This document shows, one piece after another, positions 9,238-18,126 of a stretch of DNA of 64,000 nt. Each line of letters opens with the position of its first letter. The first letter of the stretch is position 1. Source of the DNA: Deltaproteobacteria bacterium (lineage in GTDB: Bacteria > Desulfobacterota > Binatia > Binatales > Binataceae); the NCBI GenBank assembly GCA_019237115.1, contig JAFAHS010000159.1:34306-98305 (forward strand), in the 5' to 3' direction. The notes under the pieces are model-generated. The model was not told the DNA's origin. It did not search any database and worked only from the letters and a program-made list of their open reading frames with translations. The translations under genes were made by a program, and so were the position numbers.

Positions 9238-9420
9238 CCAAGCACCTCCTCAGCGGCACCTGAACTCGATCATACGCTTCGGCGCCCCGATCTTTAATCG
9301 CGTTGCTTTGACCGTCCCTGTTCAGCACTCGTGCACAAATGGAAAAGGACCGCACGCGGTGGCTGCATATGCGCGACGAAAGCTTGCGCAGCCGAGGGAA
9401 ATCGAGCGGCGCCCCTACAG

Positions 9421-10338
9421 TCAGCGCGATGACGAGTCAGCAAGCGTTTTTGGAGCAGCTTGGTTTATCAAGGTGCGAAGCTGTTGGAGCACGGCCGGTT
9501 GCAGAAGAATCTCGTGGCCCAAATCCTTCAACACCAGCACCTGCACGTTGCCGCCGTTGGCTTCCAACGCGCGAGAAAAGGCGAGAGTCAGCGGCGGCGG
9601 CGTTACCGGATCCGCGCTGCCCACGACCATCCGCACAATCGTACTTCTGGGAATCTGCTGAGCGTGATCCTGCGGTGAAACCGCGTGGACCGGAATGAGC
9701 CACAGTGGATTCCATTGATGCTTCATCATGCTCCAGCGGAACGCAGGGACGTCGCAGGGGCACGACACAAGCAACGTGCCACGTGCCAAACCAGGAAAGA
9801 GCGCAAGGATATCGGCCGCGATCGTCGAACCACCAGAGTGACCCACCAGGGTGAGATCCGCGGCATGATAGCGGCCCATCAGCGCCTTCGCGGCGCTTGC
9901 GACGCTCGCAATGTCGTCGACCGTGTAGTTGTCACCCAGAGCAAAACCCCGATCGCCCTCGCTCCTGCCTCCCATCCCATCCTGCTAGCCCGGACGCAAT
10001 ATGCCCACGGCTACAACATCATCCAGAGCCGCTGCCGCACCCTTGGCGAAAACGTACTGATAGGACGGATTTACGGAAGGGGCATCGCCGTGAATTACGA
10101 CGATGAGATGCGGATGTGTCGAGAGCTTCGCGCTCTTATACGCCCGTCCCGCAAGCAGCCAACGACCGCCTTGCACCTGGATAGGCTGGCCAGCCGCGGA
10201 AGCTGCGGAAACCTGGACGAGGAGGGTGACAACAATCGCGGCGATGACACCGGGAAATGAAGAGATCAACGCTCTCGCGATCGCCCTTTCCCTGTGAATG
10301 GTCCAAGGAGTAATGGACCAGTTCGTTTCTGTCGACAC
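9421..10338 (-). pseudogene. Exported alpha/beta hydrolase interrupted by an in-frame TAG
   Basis: The frame is open for 305 codons except for one amber codon at 9985-9987. Before it lie a signal-like hydrophobic segment (about residues 25-48) and the oxyanion region VIHGD; after it come the nucleophile elbow VGHSGGS, a late aspartate in VGSADPVTPP and the catalytic histidine in DLGHEIL. The stop falls in LRPG-stop-QDGMGGRSEGDRG, where relatives usually have an aromatic residue after RPG, so one base change would explain it. The start is GTG 10338 with no clear ribosome binding site. Either a fresh pseudogene or a sequencing error; readthrough is unlikely. Confidence 0.75.
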
Positions 10339-10622
10339 ACGAGAACGTTTCAGAGGTTAGACCGTAGTGGACGAAAATTGTCGAACGCAGAGGGCTACTA
10401 CCCAAACTCAAGTCGCCATCGTCACCATAGTCACGAGCGAACGGGCTATCTCGACACTGATCGCTTCCCGCCGGACCCCAGGATAGCAGCCTGCTTCGTT
10501 CGTCGATCACATTATACGAAGTTCGGCCAGGAGTCGCGTCGCCAATTGACGGAAAGAGACGCAACGGAACATACCCTGCCGAGATGGCCGAGCGACAACT
10601 ACAGAAAATTTACGATTTTGCG
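10339..10622. other. Intergenic stretch, no gene seen
   Basis: Between the broken hydrolase and the NHL-type relic I see only out-of-frame shadows with no family resemblance. Confidence 0.4.
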
Positions 10623-10657
10623 GGAGAGCCAGTGCGGTCCATCCACACTGGCTCTCC
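10623..10657 (-). terminator. Perfect 12-bp hairpin downstream of the NHL relic
   Basis: GGAGAGCCAGTG at 10623-10634 pairs perfectly with CACTGGCTCTCC at 10646-10657 across an 11-base loop. The intact paralogue has an equivalent hairpin just after its stop (59464-59496). It probably served as transcription terminator of the now decayed gene, although no long U tract follows. Confidence 0.6.
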
Positions 10658-11125
10658 GAGGTGGGTCTTGTAGGCGCTCGCGACGATCTCGAGGAACTGA
10701 CCGATTCCCCGAAGAAGCTCGTGTTACCTGGGGTGTGGCCCGGAGGTTGGGTCCGAGGATAAGGCCCGTGGGTGCTTTGACTGTGGTGGCAGGCACCGAG
10801 CAGTAAACTCGCGGGATTCACAGGTGCGCTTTGCTTGAACTGTCTAACTTTAAAGACCGCAATGCTGTTGTTGGCATCGTTGGAGACGCCAGATTGCCCA
10901 CATTGTCCAGGGTGCCTCCCTGCGGATCCGTCGGCCCAAGTAGAGATTCCCCTTGTTGAACGCCAACCCCAGGATCGCCTTGGAACCGCTTATCTAGAAC
11001 ATTTCGTTAGGCACCAATCCGGCCCCGCTTCCCGTCAATTGGGACGTGAAAACGAATTTGACATCAACCCCGGGGTCGGCGACGTACAGGTTCCTGCGGC
11101 GTCGGGTGAAACGCTCAGGTTGGTC
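10658..11125 (-). pseudogene. Decayed, internally deleted copy of the NHL-type secreted protein
   Basis: Read on the minus strand, this stretch is clearly homologous at base level to the intact gene at 59544-60683. The C-terminal coding end APTGLILGPNLRATP corresponds to EPTGLIFGPNLRATP in the intact protein, but the stop codon is lost and the frame runs on. The next block (matching about 59650-59750) jumps near 10937 to sequence matching about 60065-60240, so roughly 300 bases have been deleted, and several small indels break the frame. The N-terminal signal region is absent. The downstream hairpin is retained, so the whole transcription unit was duplicated before decay. Confidence 0.85.
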
Positions 11126-11170
11126 GAGGCCGTTCCCATAGTGTTATGCATGTGGGCGGAGGTCAGTCCG

Positions 11171-11533
11171 ATGAAATATACCCGCATCTACGCTGATTCG
11201 AAGGGTGAATCGCATCTTCAGGACGTCAGTCAGGAGATGAAGCCTGCAGACCATGCTTCTACAATGTCGGATCTGATTGCGGCTAAGGGCGTGATCTTCC
11301 GGGAAAGCCTCAGCGGCGAATACTTCGTCGATTGGCACAACGCTCCGCGACGCCAATTCGTGGTGAATCTGTGCGGTGAAGTGGAAATTCAGACCAGCGA
11401 TGGCGAGGTCCGCCGTTTTGGGCCCGGCTCGATCCTTCTGGCCGAGGATCTGAGCGGTAAGGGACACATCTCACGCGGGATCGGAAGCGCAAAGCGCGAA
11501 ACTCTGTTTATTCCCTTGAGCGACCCTAAGTAG
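11171..11533 (+). CDS. Cupin-like small protein
   Basis: A 120-residue protein whose C-terminal half has cupin strand spacing: RRQFVVNLCGEVEIQTSDGEVRRFGPGSILL is seen as short strands, then EDLSGKGHISRG with a histidine near residue 101. The PxGxVE-like turn is degenerate and the metal ligands are incomplete, so a catalytic role is not assured. It resembles the cupin-2 proteins that act as small sensors or isomerases. ATG 11171 follows GGAGGT with eight bases spacing; the upstream extension of this frame overlaps the NHL relic and is not real. The antiporter gene follows 56 bases later in the same direction. Confidence 0.6.
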   Translation: MKYTRIYADSKGESHLQDVSQEMKPADHASTMSDLIAAKGVIFRESLSGEYFVDWHNAPRRQFVVNLCGEVEIQTSDGEVRRFGPGSILLAEDLSGKGHISRGIGSAKRETLFIPLSDPK

Positions 11534-11589
11534 AAAATCGACCCCGCCGCCACCATCGGGGCAGGGCTCAAATCCAAGAAGCGATCGCG

Positions 11590-12792
11590 ATGGACCTGAG
11601 CTATCATCCTGCAATCATCTTGTCGATCGCGGTGGTCTCGTCACTGCTCTCGGAAATCAGGATTGGCGTTCGAATTCCGGGCGCGGTGTGGGAAATCCTC
11701 TTGGGCATGGCTGTCGGCCGCGCAGTTCTTGGTCTGGCCAGCATTCCACACGGAGAATTGTGGGGCTGCTTCGCTCCTGCGGGGCTCGCGGCGCTCCTCT
11801 TCATGGCGGGCATGGATATCGACTTCGGACGGGTTCGAGGCCGGCCGATGGAACTAGCCCTGGGGGGGTGGCTTCTGTCGCTTGGACTGGGACTGTTGCT
11901 GGCAACGATTCTCTGGGTGCTGGGCATCGTCCAGGTTCCGATGATCGTTGCGCTGACCCTCTCGACGACCGCTCTCGGCACAATCATTCCCAGTCTGCAG
12001 GATTCGGGGAGCCTGAACACGCGCTTGGGAACCCACGTGCTTGCTGCCGGTTCCATCGGCGAGTTTGGACCCTTCCTCGCTACATCTTTGCTCTTGACCC
12101 GCAAGTTCGATGCATGGCTGCAGCTTACGGTCCTGCTTGGCTTCACCGCACTCGCGGTGGCCTGTGCGCTGATCGCTGTGAGATTGAGAACCCCGGCAAT
12201 CCTCCGCCTGCTGGCGCGGGGTATGCGACCGAGCAGCCAATTGCCGGTTTGCCTCTCGCTGTTAATCGTTTCCTCGTTTGTAGTGATCGCGGAGAAGATT
12301 GGCTTCGAGGCAGTTGTCGGGTCTTTTTCTGCCGGAATGGTCATCGGCCTCGCGACCTCCGACAGAAGCGAAGACCAGGAGTTATTTCGAGAGAAGATGG
12401 AGGCGATCTGCTTCGCGGTCTTCATTCCGTTCTTTTTTGTAATGAGCCGCCTAACGCTCGACGTGCATGCGCTGTTTCAAAGCGCGCGGTCATTCATGCT
12501 GGTCCCGGTGTTTCTTGCGATGTTTGTCGTGGTGCGAGGGAGTCCGGTACTGCTTCATCGAAGCGAGCTGCGTAAAGAAGAGCGATTGCCGTTTGCTCTC
12601 TATTCCGCAACCGAACTGCCGATGGTCGTCGCTATCACCGAGATCGGAGTTCGCCTGAACATCATGGGAACGGAAATCGCGACCGCCTTGATAGGTGCAG
12701 GTCTGCTATCCGTCCTGCTGTTTCCTGCGATCGCGGACGCGATGCAGGTCCCGCCGCCGGTCCAGTCCAGGACGGCTAGCGCGACGGATTGA
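11590..12792 (+). CDS. Cation:proton antiporter (CPA2 / KefB-like)
   Basis: A 400-residue membrane protein with about twelve hydrophobic helices, matching the Na+/H+ exchanger domain of the CPA2 superfamily. Seen: an early GAVWEILLGMAVGRAVL segment, the discontinuous-helix region LSTTALGTIIPSLQDSG near residues 130-145, GSFSAGMVIGLATSD near 245, and FAVFIPFFFVMSRLTLDVHA near 280, a hallmark of KefB/NapA proteins. No cytoplasmic TrkA-N domain follows, so it is the membrane domain only. It probably exchanges Na+ or K+ for H+. It may be co-transcribed with the preceding cupin gene. Confidence 0.85.
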   Translation: MDLSYHPAIILSIAVVSSLLSEIRIGVRIPGAVWEILLGMAVGRAVLGLASIPHGELWGCFAPAGLAALLFMAGMDIDFGRVRGRPMELALGGWLLSLGLGLLLATILWVLGIVQVPMIVALTLSTTALGTIIPSLQDSGSLNTRLGTHVLAAGSIGEFGPFLATSLLLTRKFDAWLQLTVLLGFTALAVACALIAVRLRTPAILRLLARGMRPSSQLPVCLSLLIVSSFVVIAEKIGFEAVVGSFSAGMVIGLATSDRSEDQELFREKMEAICFAVFIPFFFVMSRLTLDVHALFQSARSFMLVPVFLAMFVVVRGSPVLLHRSELRKEERLPFALYSATELPMVVAITEIGVRLNIMGTEIATALIGAGLLSVLLFPAIADAMQVPPPVQSRTASATD

Positions 12793-13086
12793 GCCGGCCC
12801 GACCGTGCTCGGAAAACTCTCCGGCGGTGCGATCACCTTCGGATGGCGAGGCCAGGCGCGTGTCCGTTTACATCCGAATAACTCTAACGTCCAGCTATTG
12901 AGTTTCGCTGGGATGCGGGTCAAATAATGACGGCTTGGGACCAATGAGGGCCGAGCCGTCAGAGGGTGGGCTGGCTATGGCATCGAGGGAGGCCTTTACC
13001 GACCATGCCGCGGGGGTCGAAACTGCCCGCTTGACGTTCGAGTTCGCTCCGCCCGATGGGTGTGAGACACCAGCCATGTTGTCGAC

Positions 13087-13371
13087 TTGAGGCATTGGGC
13101 GGTGAACTGCCGACACTGGATCACTATTGGTCTGTTCGCAACGCTGCTGATGGGTTGCGCTTCGCAATCGTCACCATGCCGCTCGATTGACCTGCAAGAT
13201 ACGGAAAGCGAAGGAGCGCGAGAATATTGTCGAGATCTCGCACCCCTAAGAGCTCTTGAGATAGCTGTAGCGGACGAGGCCTACGAACTGCTGAAGGGAA
13301 TGGGGCTGGCCCCCAGTGCTACCTCTGGTGTGAGTCGGGCCTTAGACGCACCTGCTACGCCCGCGCCGTAG
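13087..13371 (+). CDS. Possible small lipoprotein, unknown function
   Basis: A 94-residue frame with a short basic N-terminus, a hydrophobic segment and a lipobox-like LLMGC at about residues 19-23, consistent with a lipoprotein signal peptide. The mature part has no recognisable domain and ends in a Pro/Ala-rich tail. The start would be TTG 13087 and the ribosome binding site is weak. About 290 bases with no visible gene separate it from the antiporter. It could be spurious. Confidence 0.4.
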   Translation: MRHWAVNCRHWITIGLFATLLMGCASQSSPCRSIDLQDTESEGAREYCRDLAPLRALEIAVADEAYELLKGMGLAPSATSGVSRALDAPATPAP

Positions 13372-13527
13372 CTCTCCAAAGGTCTTTTGAAAGATAGAGC
13401 AACCCAGCTCGGGAATCGCTTACCAGTGACCCGTGAGCTGGCGAAAAAAGCGCCTTGGTACCGTCTACCACCCGCAAGGATGGCGGCATCCCGTGGTTGT
13501 CGTTGGCCTTCGTTTTGTCAGAATCGG

Positions 13528-14598
13528 TTACAGCCTCGCCAGCGCCTCGGAAGCGAGCACGCGAGTCAGCTCGCCTGCCGGTACGCCGCGGCGTGCGAGA
13601 CGGGCGGCCTGGCCCGACCACATATTCATAAAGGCGTTCGAGCCGGCAGGCTCCGATTTTGCCCTCAGATGACCTACCGCGCTGCTCGCGAGTGGAAAGC
13701 TCGGCACCGCCGATGCCATCGGGCCAACTTCCAGCATAAGCCGATTGACAATGCCCCGCGCCGGGCGGCCGGTGAACACGTTAGTGATCATCGTTTCGTC
13801 ATCGGCTGCGTGCTTCAATGCGTCGAGATGCAGCGGAGGCACTTTGGCCTCTGGACAGAACAGATACGCAGTGCCAATTTGGACAGCCGATGCGCCCAGG
13901 ACCAGCGCCGCAACGATCCCGCGAGCGTCCGCGATTCCCCCCGCCGCGATGACCGGAACCCCGACCGCGTCTACGATTTGAGGCACCAGCGCGAAGGTTC
14001 CAACCTGCCGCGCCATGTCGTCGGAGAGGAAGTTCCCACGATGGCCTCCCGCCTCGAACCCCATCGCGATGATCGCATCGCAGCCGTGAGATTCGAGCCA
14101 TAGCGCTTCACGGACCGTCGTCGCCGAAGCTATCACGCGCGTCCCCATCGCCTTGACGCGGTCGAGCAGATGCTTGGCCGGCAGGCCAAAATGGAAGCTG
14201 ACAATCGGGGGCTTGAACTCCTCTACGATGGCGCACGATTCGGCATCGAAGGGTTTTCGGGAGGGAGGGGCAAGCAGGGTTTCGGGATCCAATCCAAGCT
14301 CGAGATAATAGGGCTTAAGCAACCCCTGCCATGCTAGTTCGCGGTACCGATCACGAATCGGCGGTGTGTGACAGAAAAAGTTGAGATTCATCGGGCGCGA
14401 GGTCCCGCGGCGTATCGCCTCGAGCGCCGTCCTGATCTCACCGCCACCGAGTTGTGCGCAGGGCAAAGAACCCAACCCGCCGGCCTCGCTAACTGCAATC
14501 GCAAGCGCGGCGGTCCCCGGACCGGCCATCGGCGCCAAAACGATGGGCAAATCAATACCAAACAGGTCGAGGATACGTTGATCGGGCCATGCTTTCAT
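13528..14598 (-). CDS. Nitronate monooxygenase family FMN enzyme
   Basis: A 356-residue TIM-barrel flavoprotein of the nitronate monooxygenase / 2-nitropropane dioxygenase family. Seen: the opening IVLAPMAGPGT, the central catalytic-site phrase GFEAGGHRG, the FMN phosphate loop AAGGIADARGIVAAL and GASAVQIGTAYL. Family members oxidise propionate-3-nitronate or related nitronates, and some act as enoyl reductases; the substrate here is open. ATG 14598 is used. A short hydrolase-like remnant and an SDR lie upstream on the same strand. Confidence 0.87.
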   Translation of the reverse strand: MKAWPDQRILDLFGIDLPIVLAPMAGPGTAALAIAVSEAGGLGSLPCAQLGGGEIRTALEAIRRGTSRPMNLNFFCHTPPIRDRYRELAWQGLLKPYYLELGLDPETLLAPPSRKPFDAESCAIVEEFKPPIVSFHFGLPAKHLLDRVKAMGTRVIASATTVREALWLESHGCDAIIAMGFEAGGHRGNFLSDDMARQVGTFALVPQIVDAVGVPVIAAGGIADARGIVAALVLGASAVQIGTAYLFCPEAKVPPLHLDALKHAADDETMITNVFTGRPARGIVNRLMLEVGPMASAVPSFPLASSAVGHLRAKSEPAGSNAFMNMWSGQAARLARRGVPAGELTRVLASEALARL

Positions 14599-14608
14599 GG
14601 TGGTTCCA

Positions 14609-14791
14609 CTACTTCATGAATTCGCGGATGTGTTGAGCGCTCTGGTCGGCAGCCGTATCAAGCGCGAAATGTTCGGCTGCCAGAATCTGAACAACGCCTT
14701 TTGGGATCACGCCGCTAACTCGGGCTCCGAATAGAAAGGCGGACCCGAGCGCCCGCCAGCGCTGTTCGGTGTAGAGGCCGGAACCTTCCCG
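14609..14791 (-). pseudogene. Possible C-terminal remnant of an alpha/beta hydrolase
   Basis: An open frame on the minus strand between the SDR and nitronate monooxygenase genes ends in LAAEHFALDTAADQSAQHIREFMK, split here as EHFALDTAADQ and HIREFM. This looks like the terminal catalytic-histidine helix of alpha/beta hydrolases (typically GHFALET.AD.IA..IR.FL). No nucleophile elbow or earlier domain part is present, so it can only be the tail of a lost gene, or chance. The frame overlaps the end of the SDR gene upstream. Confidence 0.35.
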
Positions 14792-14792
14792 G

Positions 14793-15521
14793 CTACCATT
14801 TGCCGACGTGGGAGCCACCATCCACGTGGAGCACCTCCCCGGTTACTTGACGAGCCTCAGTAAGATAGAGCACTGCCTCGACTATGTCCTGGACATCGAT
14901 GATGCGTCCCATGGGCGACAGGGACTTGAGAAAGTCCCTTGGATCGTCCTTATGCATCGGCGTATCTACTACTCCGGGTGCAACCGCATTCACGCGGATA
15001 CCCTCCTTTGCGTACTCCATCGCGAGACTGCGCGTGATCGCCTCGAGGCCCCCCTTCGTCATCATTGGAACCGAGGCGTCTATCCCGGCTATGGGGTGTT
15101 CCGCCATGGTCGTGGTGATGCTGACTATGCTTCCGCCAGATTTCTGGACCAACATTTGCTTAATCGCAAGCTGAGTGACGTAGATGAAGCCTTCGAGGTT
15201 GGTGGAAGCGAGAGTTCTGAAATCCCGTGCCGTGTAGTCCGTGAATGGTTTGACGAAGAATATGCCGGCGTTGTTGACCAGCGCGTCGATCGACCCGAAC
15301 CTTCCGATCGCAAGATCAACAATCTTTGCGGCGGTCGCAGCTTCACCTATATCTCCATCGACTAGCGCGAGCTTTTCTGACGGTGCAAATGCACCGGACT
15401 CTTCGATCTTTCGTGAGTTCGCGACCACTGAGTAGTCCCGCTTCAGAAAAGCAGTCACAAGCCCCGATCCGATGCCTTGCGATGCCCCGGTTACGATCAC
15501 TGTCCTGGCTTGGTTCCGCAT
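14793..15521 (-). CDS. SDR-family oxidoreductase lacking the catalytic Tyr
   Basis: A 242-residue SDR with the TGASQGIG cofactor loop at residues 11-18, NNAGIFFV, and the C-terminal GEVLHVDGGSHVGKW. At the active site the usual YxxxK appears as PMMTK: the lysine is kept but the tyrosine position is proline. This matches a known SDR subgroup with VP...LTKGGL in place of the Tyr motif, so the protein may bind NAD(P)H without classical dehydrogenase chemistry. ATG 15521 has AGAGGAG about eight bases upstream. Confidence 0.85.
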   Translation of the reverse strand: MRNQARTVIVTGASQGIGSGLVTAFLKRDYSVVANSRKIEESGAFAPSEKLALVDGDIGEAATAAKIVDLAIGRFGSIDALVNNAGIFFVKPFTDYTARDFRTLASTNLEGFIYVTQLAIKQMLVQKSGGSIVSITTTMAEHPIAGIDASVPMMTKGGLEAITRSLAMEYAKEGIRVNAVAPGVVDTPMHKDDPRDFLKSLSPMGRIIDVQDIVEAVLYLTEARQVTGEVLHVDGGSHVGKW

Positions 15522-15970
15522 AAAAGTACTCCTCTTGCATCAATTCGCGGGTTTGGCGCGTCTTCAGGCGCCATGTCACGGTCCCGTGCGACCGGAAAAG
15601 ACCGCTGGGGCTTCGCACCTTTTCGCGAACTACTGACGCGGCCTCGCATGTGCTTGATGCGCAGGCCACCCCGCGTTCGTCGGCAACGTCGCACGAGAGT
15701 GCAATTGGATTAACGGCTGAATCGATGACGATTCGATGAACCAGGTCGATAGTTGCAACCACACTACGCCACCGCTCAACTGATCTTGCCTCGACGGAAA
15801 CTTCACCTTATCGCCGCCATAAATGGTAGCCGGCCCGACGCTGCTTAAGCAGGAGGGGTCGGTCGCGGAAAACGTCACAGGACCTCGCGCTAGGTACACA
15901 AAAGCTTATCTGAAAGCACTGGATTACAAATCTGGCAACCGAGGCGACAGCCCGGATAGCTTGCATCGGG
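15522..15970. other. Intergenic gap, no gene seen
   Basis: About 450 bases upstream of the SDR and downstream of the kinase. Short frames exist but none shows family features. Confidence 0.4.
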
Positions 15971-17713
15971 CTAGTCGGTTCGCTTCATGTGGAAGTGATC
16001 GACCTCTGTAAACCACGGTTGATGATTCAAGGTCGCAGTCCGTTTGTTGGTGCACTCCATCTCCGGTCCTTCGAACCCGCACGAATAGCGAAATTCCAAC
16101 TCAGCCTCAGAACCGTCGCGGTAAGCACGTGTCGTGCGAAGCGAGAGTATGACTCGATGTTCTTTTTCATCGACCTGGTCAACCGTCCAGCGGTGGAATT
16201 CGGACATGATACCCGACCGCCGCTGTTCTTCCCCCAGGTTTACGTATCCTTCGCTATCAGGCACCAACTGAATGGTGCCGTCATTCTGGGCTTTCCAACA
16301 AAGAGTCAACGTGCCTGGAGAAGCCGGGGGCGGCGTCACGGCGAGTATTCCAGTCGCCGTTCGGGATTCAACGATTTCCCTCGTATTGCTGGCGTGCCAG
16401 CATCCCACGAACGGAGCGAGTGTGGCCTGCTCACTGATTTGCGCGGGTGTAGACGGCGATGGACGTGGGCTCGCTGTGTTTCCCAACGACAGAGAAGGTG
16501 CAGTCGCCGACATCAGCTTTTCGGTCGAGGCGGTTTTTGCAACCTCGGCCGGCGACGGTTGCGGAGTAGAATTAACCTTTCCAATGCCAAGCCGTCGCCG
16601 CCACGCGGTGGAAGAAAACAGCAGCGTCGCAGCAAGTGCGAGGGCGAAAAATCCTGCAGACGACAGCGCTAAGCACCCAAGGCGGCTTTCCTTTCCTCCG
16701 CTTAGCAGGGCTCGGCAGTAGGGGCAGGCTGTCGCGTCGGCCGGGATCGAGCGCAGGCAATTTCGACACAAGATCTCATCCACCGAGGCCCTGCTGGAGG
16801 TATCCTGCGCCGACACTTGGCGGTTCTCTGCGGCAGGGCCACGCTGCAACACCATCGTGGCTGCATCCGCTGGCCGCGTCCCGGCAACGGTCGTGGTCTT
16901 CGGAAGACCATGAGACCCCACGTTGATAAGCCCAAGCCGCCGCCTGAATTCCCCGGCGCTGGGTATGCGCCGATTGACGTCATAGGCAAGCGCATGATCG
17001 ACGAGTTCCCCCAGGGTGGGATCGATCTCGGGTTTGAGTTCGCTGGTCGGCGGAAAGGTGAATGGCGGTGCGGCTGTCGGATCGCGCCCGGTCAATAGAT
17101 GATGCAGCGTCGCACCGAGCGCATACAGGTCCGAGCGGGCCTCAACCTTTCCGAGATACTGTTCGGGGGGCGCGTAACCCTGGGTGCCGATCATAGTCGC
17201 AGTACTTTTGGGCTGAAAGTGGCGCGCGATACCAAAGTCCACCATCTTGATCCGACCGCTGGATTTCACAATCACGTTCGATGGCTTCAAATCGCGGTAG
17301 ATTATCGGCGACGTAAGACCGTGCAGGTACTCGAGCGCCTCGAGAATCTGTGTCGCCACACCGATCACGAATTTTTCATCCAGCTTTCCGCCCGCGTCAG
17401 CCAGCTGCTCCTCGAGCGTCCGTCCCGGCACATATTCCATAACCAGGTAATGCCGGTTGTTCTCGCTGAAGCGATCGAAGATTCGCGGGATGTATTCGCT
17501 TTCTAGTTCGGCCAACAGGTCGGCCTCGCGTTGGAAGGCAGCAATCGCCGCCGCCTGGTCGGACCGGCGGGTGAAGCTGTCAATCATTTCGGCCAGTGCA
17601 GCCTCGCGGTTGAGATGGGAGTCCTCGACCAGATAGACGACCTTCATTCCGCCGCCGCCCAACTCGCGGACGACCCGATAGCGTTCGCCGATCACTGCGC
17701 CAGGATTGAGCAT
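15971..17713 (-). CDS. Membrane Ser/Thr protein kinase with zinc ribbon, WNK-like lysine
   Basis: A 580-residue Hanks-type kinase. The kinase domain (about 12-260) has the glycine loop GGGGMKVVY, YRDLKPSN (139-146) and DFG (159-161). The strand-3 lysine of VALK is alanine (A41 in AALAEM), while a lysine, K24, sits in the glycine-rich loop, as in eukaryotic WNK kinases. A four-cysteine zinc ribbon (C316, C319, C330, C333), one transmembrane helix (about 346-368) and an external C-terminal domain with no recognised fold follow. It probably senses an envelope signal and phosphorylates cytoplasmic targets. The start is ATG 17713; the frame also allows TTG 17716. Confidence 0.85.
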   Translation of the reverse strand: MLNPGAVIGERYRVVRELGGGGMKVVYLVEDSHLNREAALAEMIDSFTRRSDQAAAIAAFQREADLLAELESEYIPRIFDRFSENNRHYLVMEYVPGRTLEEQLADAGGKLDEKFVIGVATQILEALEYLHGLTSPIIYRDLKPSNVIVKSSGRIKMVDFGIARHFQPKSTATMIGTQGYAPPEQYLGKVEARSDLYALGATLHHLLTGRDPTAAPPFTFPPTSELKPEIDPTLGELVDHALAYDVNRRIPSAGEFRRRLGLINVGSHGLPKTTTVAGTRPADAATMVLQRGPAAENRQVSAQDTSSRASVDEILCRNCLRSIPADATACPYCRALLSGGKESRLGCLALSSAGFFALALAATLLFSSTAWRRRLGIGKVNSTPQPSPAEVAKTASTEKLMSATAPSLSLGNTASPRPSPSTPAQISEQATLAPFVGCWHASNTREIVESRTATGILAVTPPPASPGTLTLCWKAQNDGTIQLVPDSEGYVNLGEEQRRSGIMSEFHRWTVDQVDEKEHRVILSLRTTRAYRDGSEAELEFRYSCGFEGPEMECTNKRTATLNHQPWFTEVDHFHMKRTD

Positions 17714-18126
17714 CAACTGGGGTCTTCCAGGCTCGAATTTTAGGCTGGTTAGCCGTTAACACAGGGCCACCTGGTGTTGCGAGTCCCTTAACTTTGCAAG
17801 CGCGGCGTCGTTTATTGCTCTTTTAAGTGTAGATTGACGCCTCATGCAGCGGGTAGCCGGACAGTTAGAAACCGATGGACGGCGGCCGACTCGCTGGAGA
17901 GCGAGGCCACGGCACCGCATCAAGGTTCAGCCTGCAGTTCAAGCGGCAGGTGGTCTGGTCTCTCTTGAGAAGAGGTTGGGGAGTCCATCAACGACTGTTC
18001 GCCGCTTTGCGCGCTGATGAACGGCGTCGTCGGATCGCCGAACTGCCTTTGGACGTACCGGGCTCTCGTTGACAGCTTCAGGGCAGGCGCCCGGGGTAAC
18101 CACGCCACCGGAAGCGATGATGACGT
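17714..18126. other. Intergenic gap, no gene seen
   Basis: About 410 bases between the kinase start and the MlaC stop. It contains only short frames without recognisable features. Confidence 0.4.

Noticed and set aside
9985..9987. Amber codon as a recoded sense codon
   Set aside because: Other genes in the window end naturally in TAG (for example the glucan phosphorylase at 38841-38843), and no second well-supported in-frame amber was found, so genome-wide recoding is not supported.
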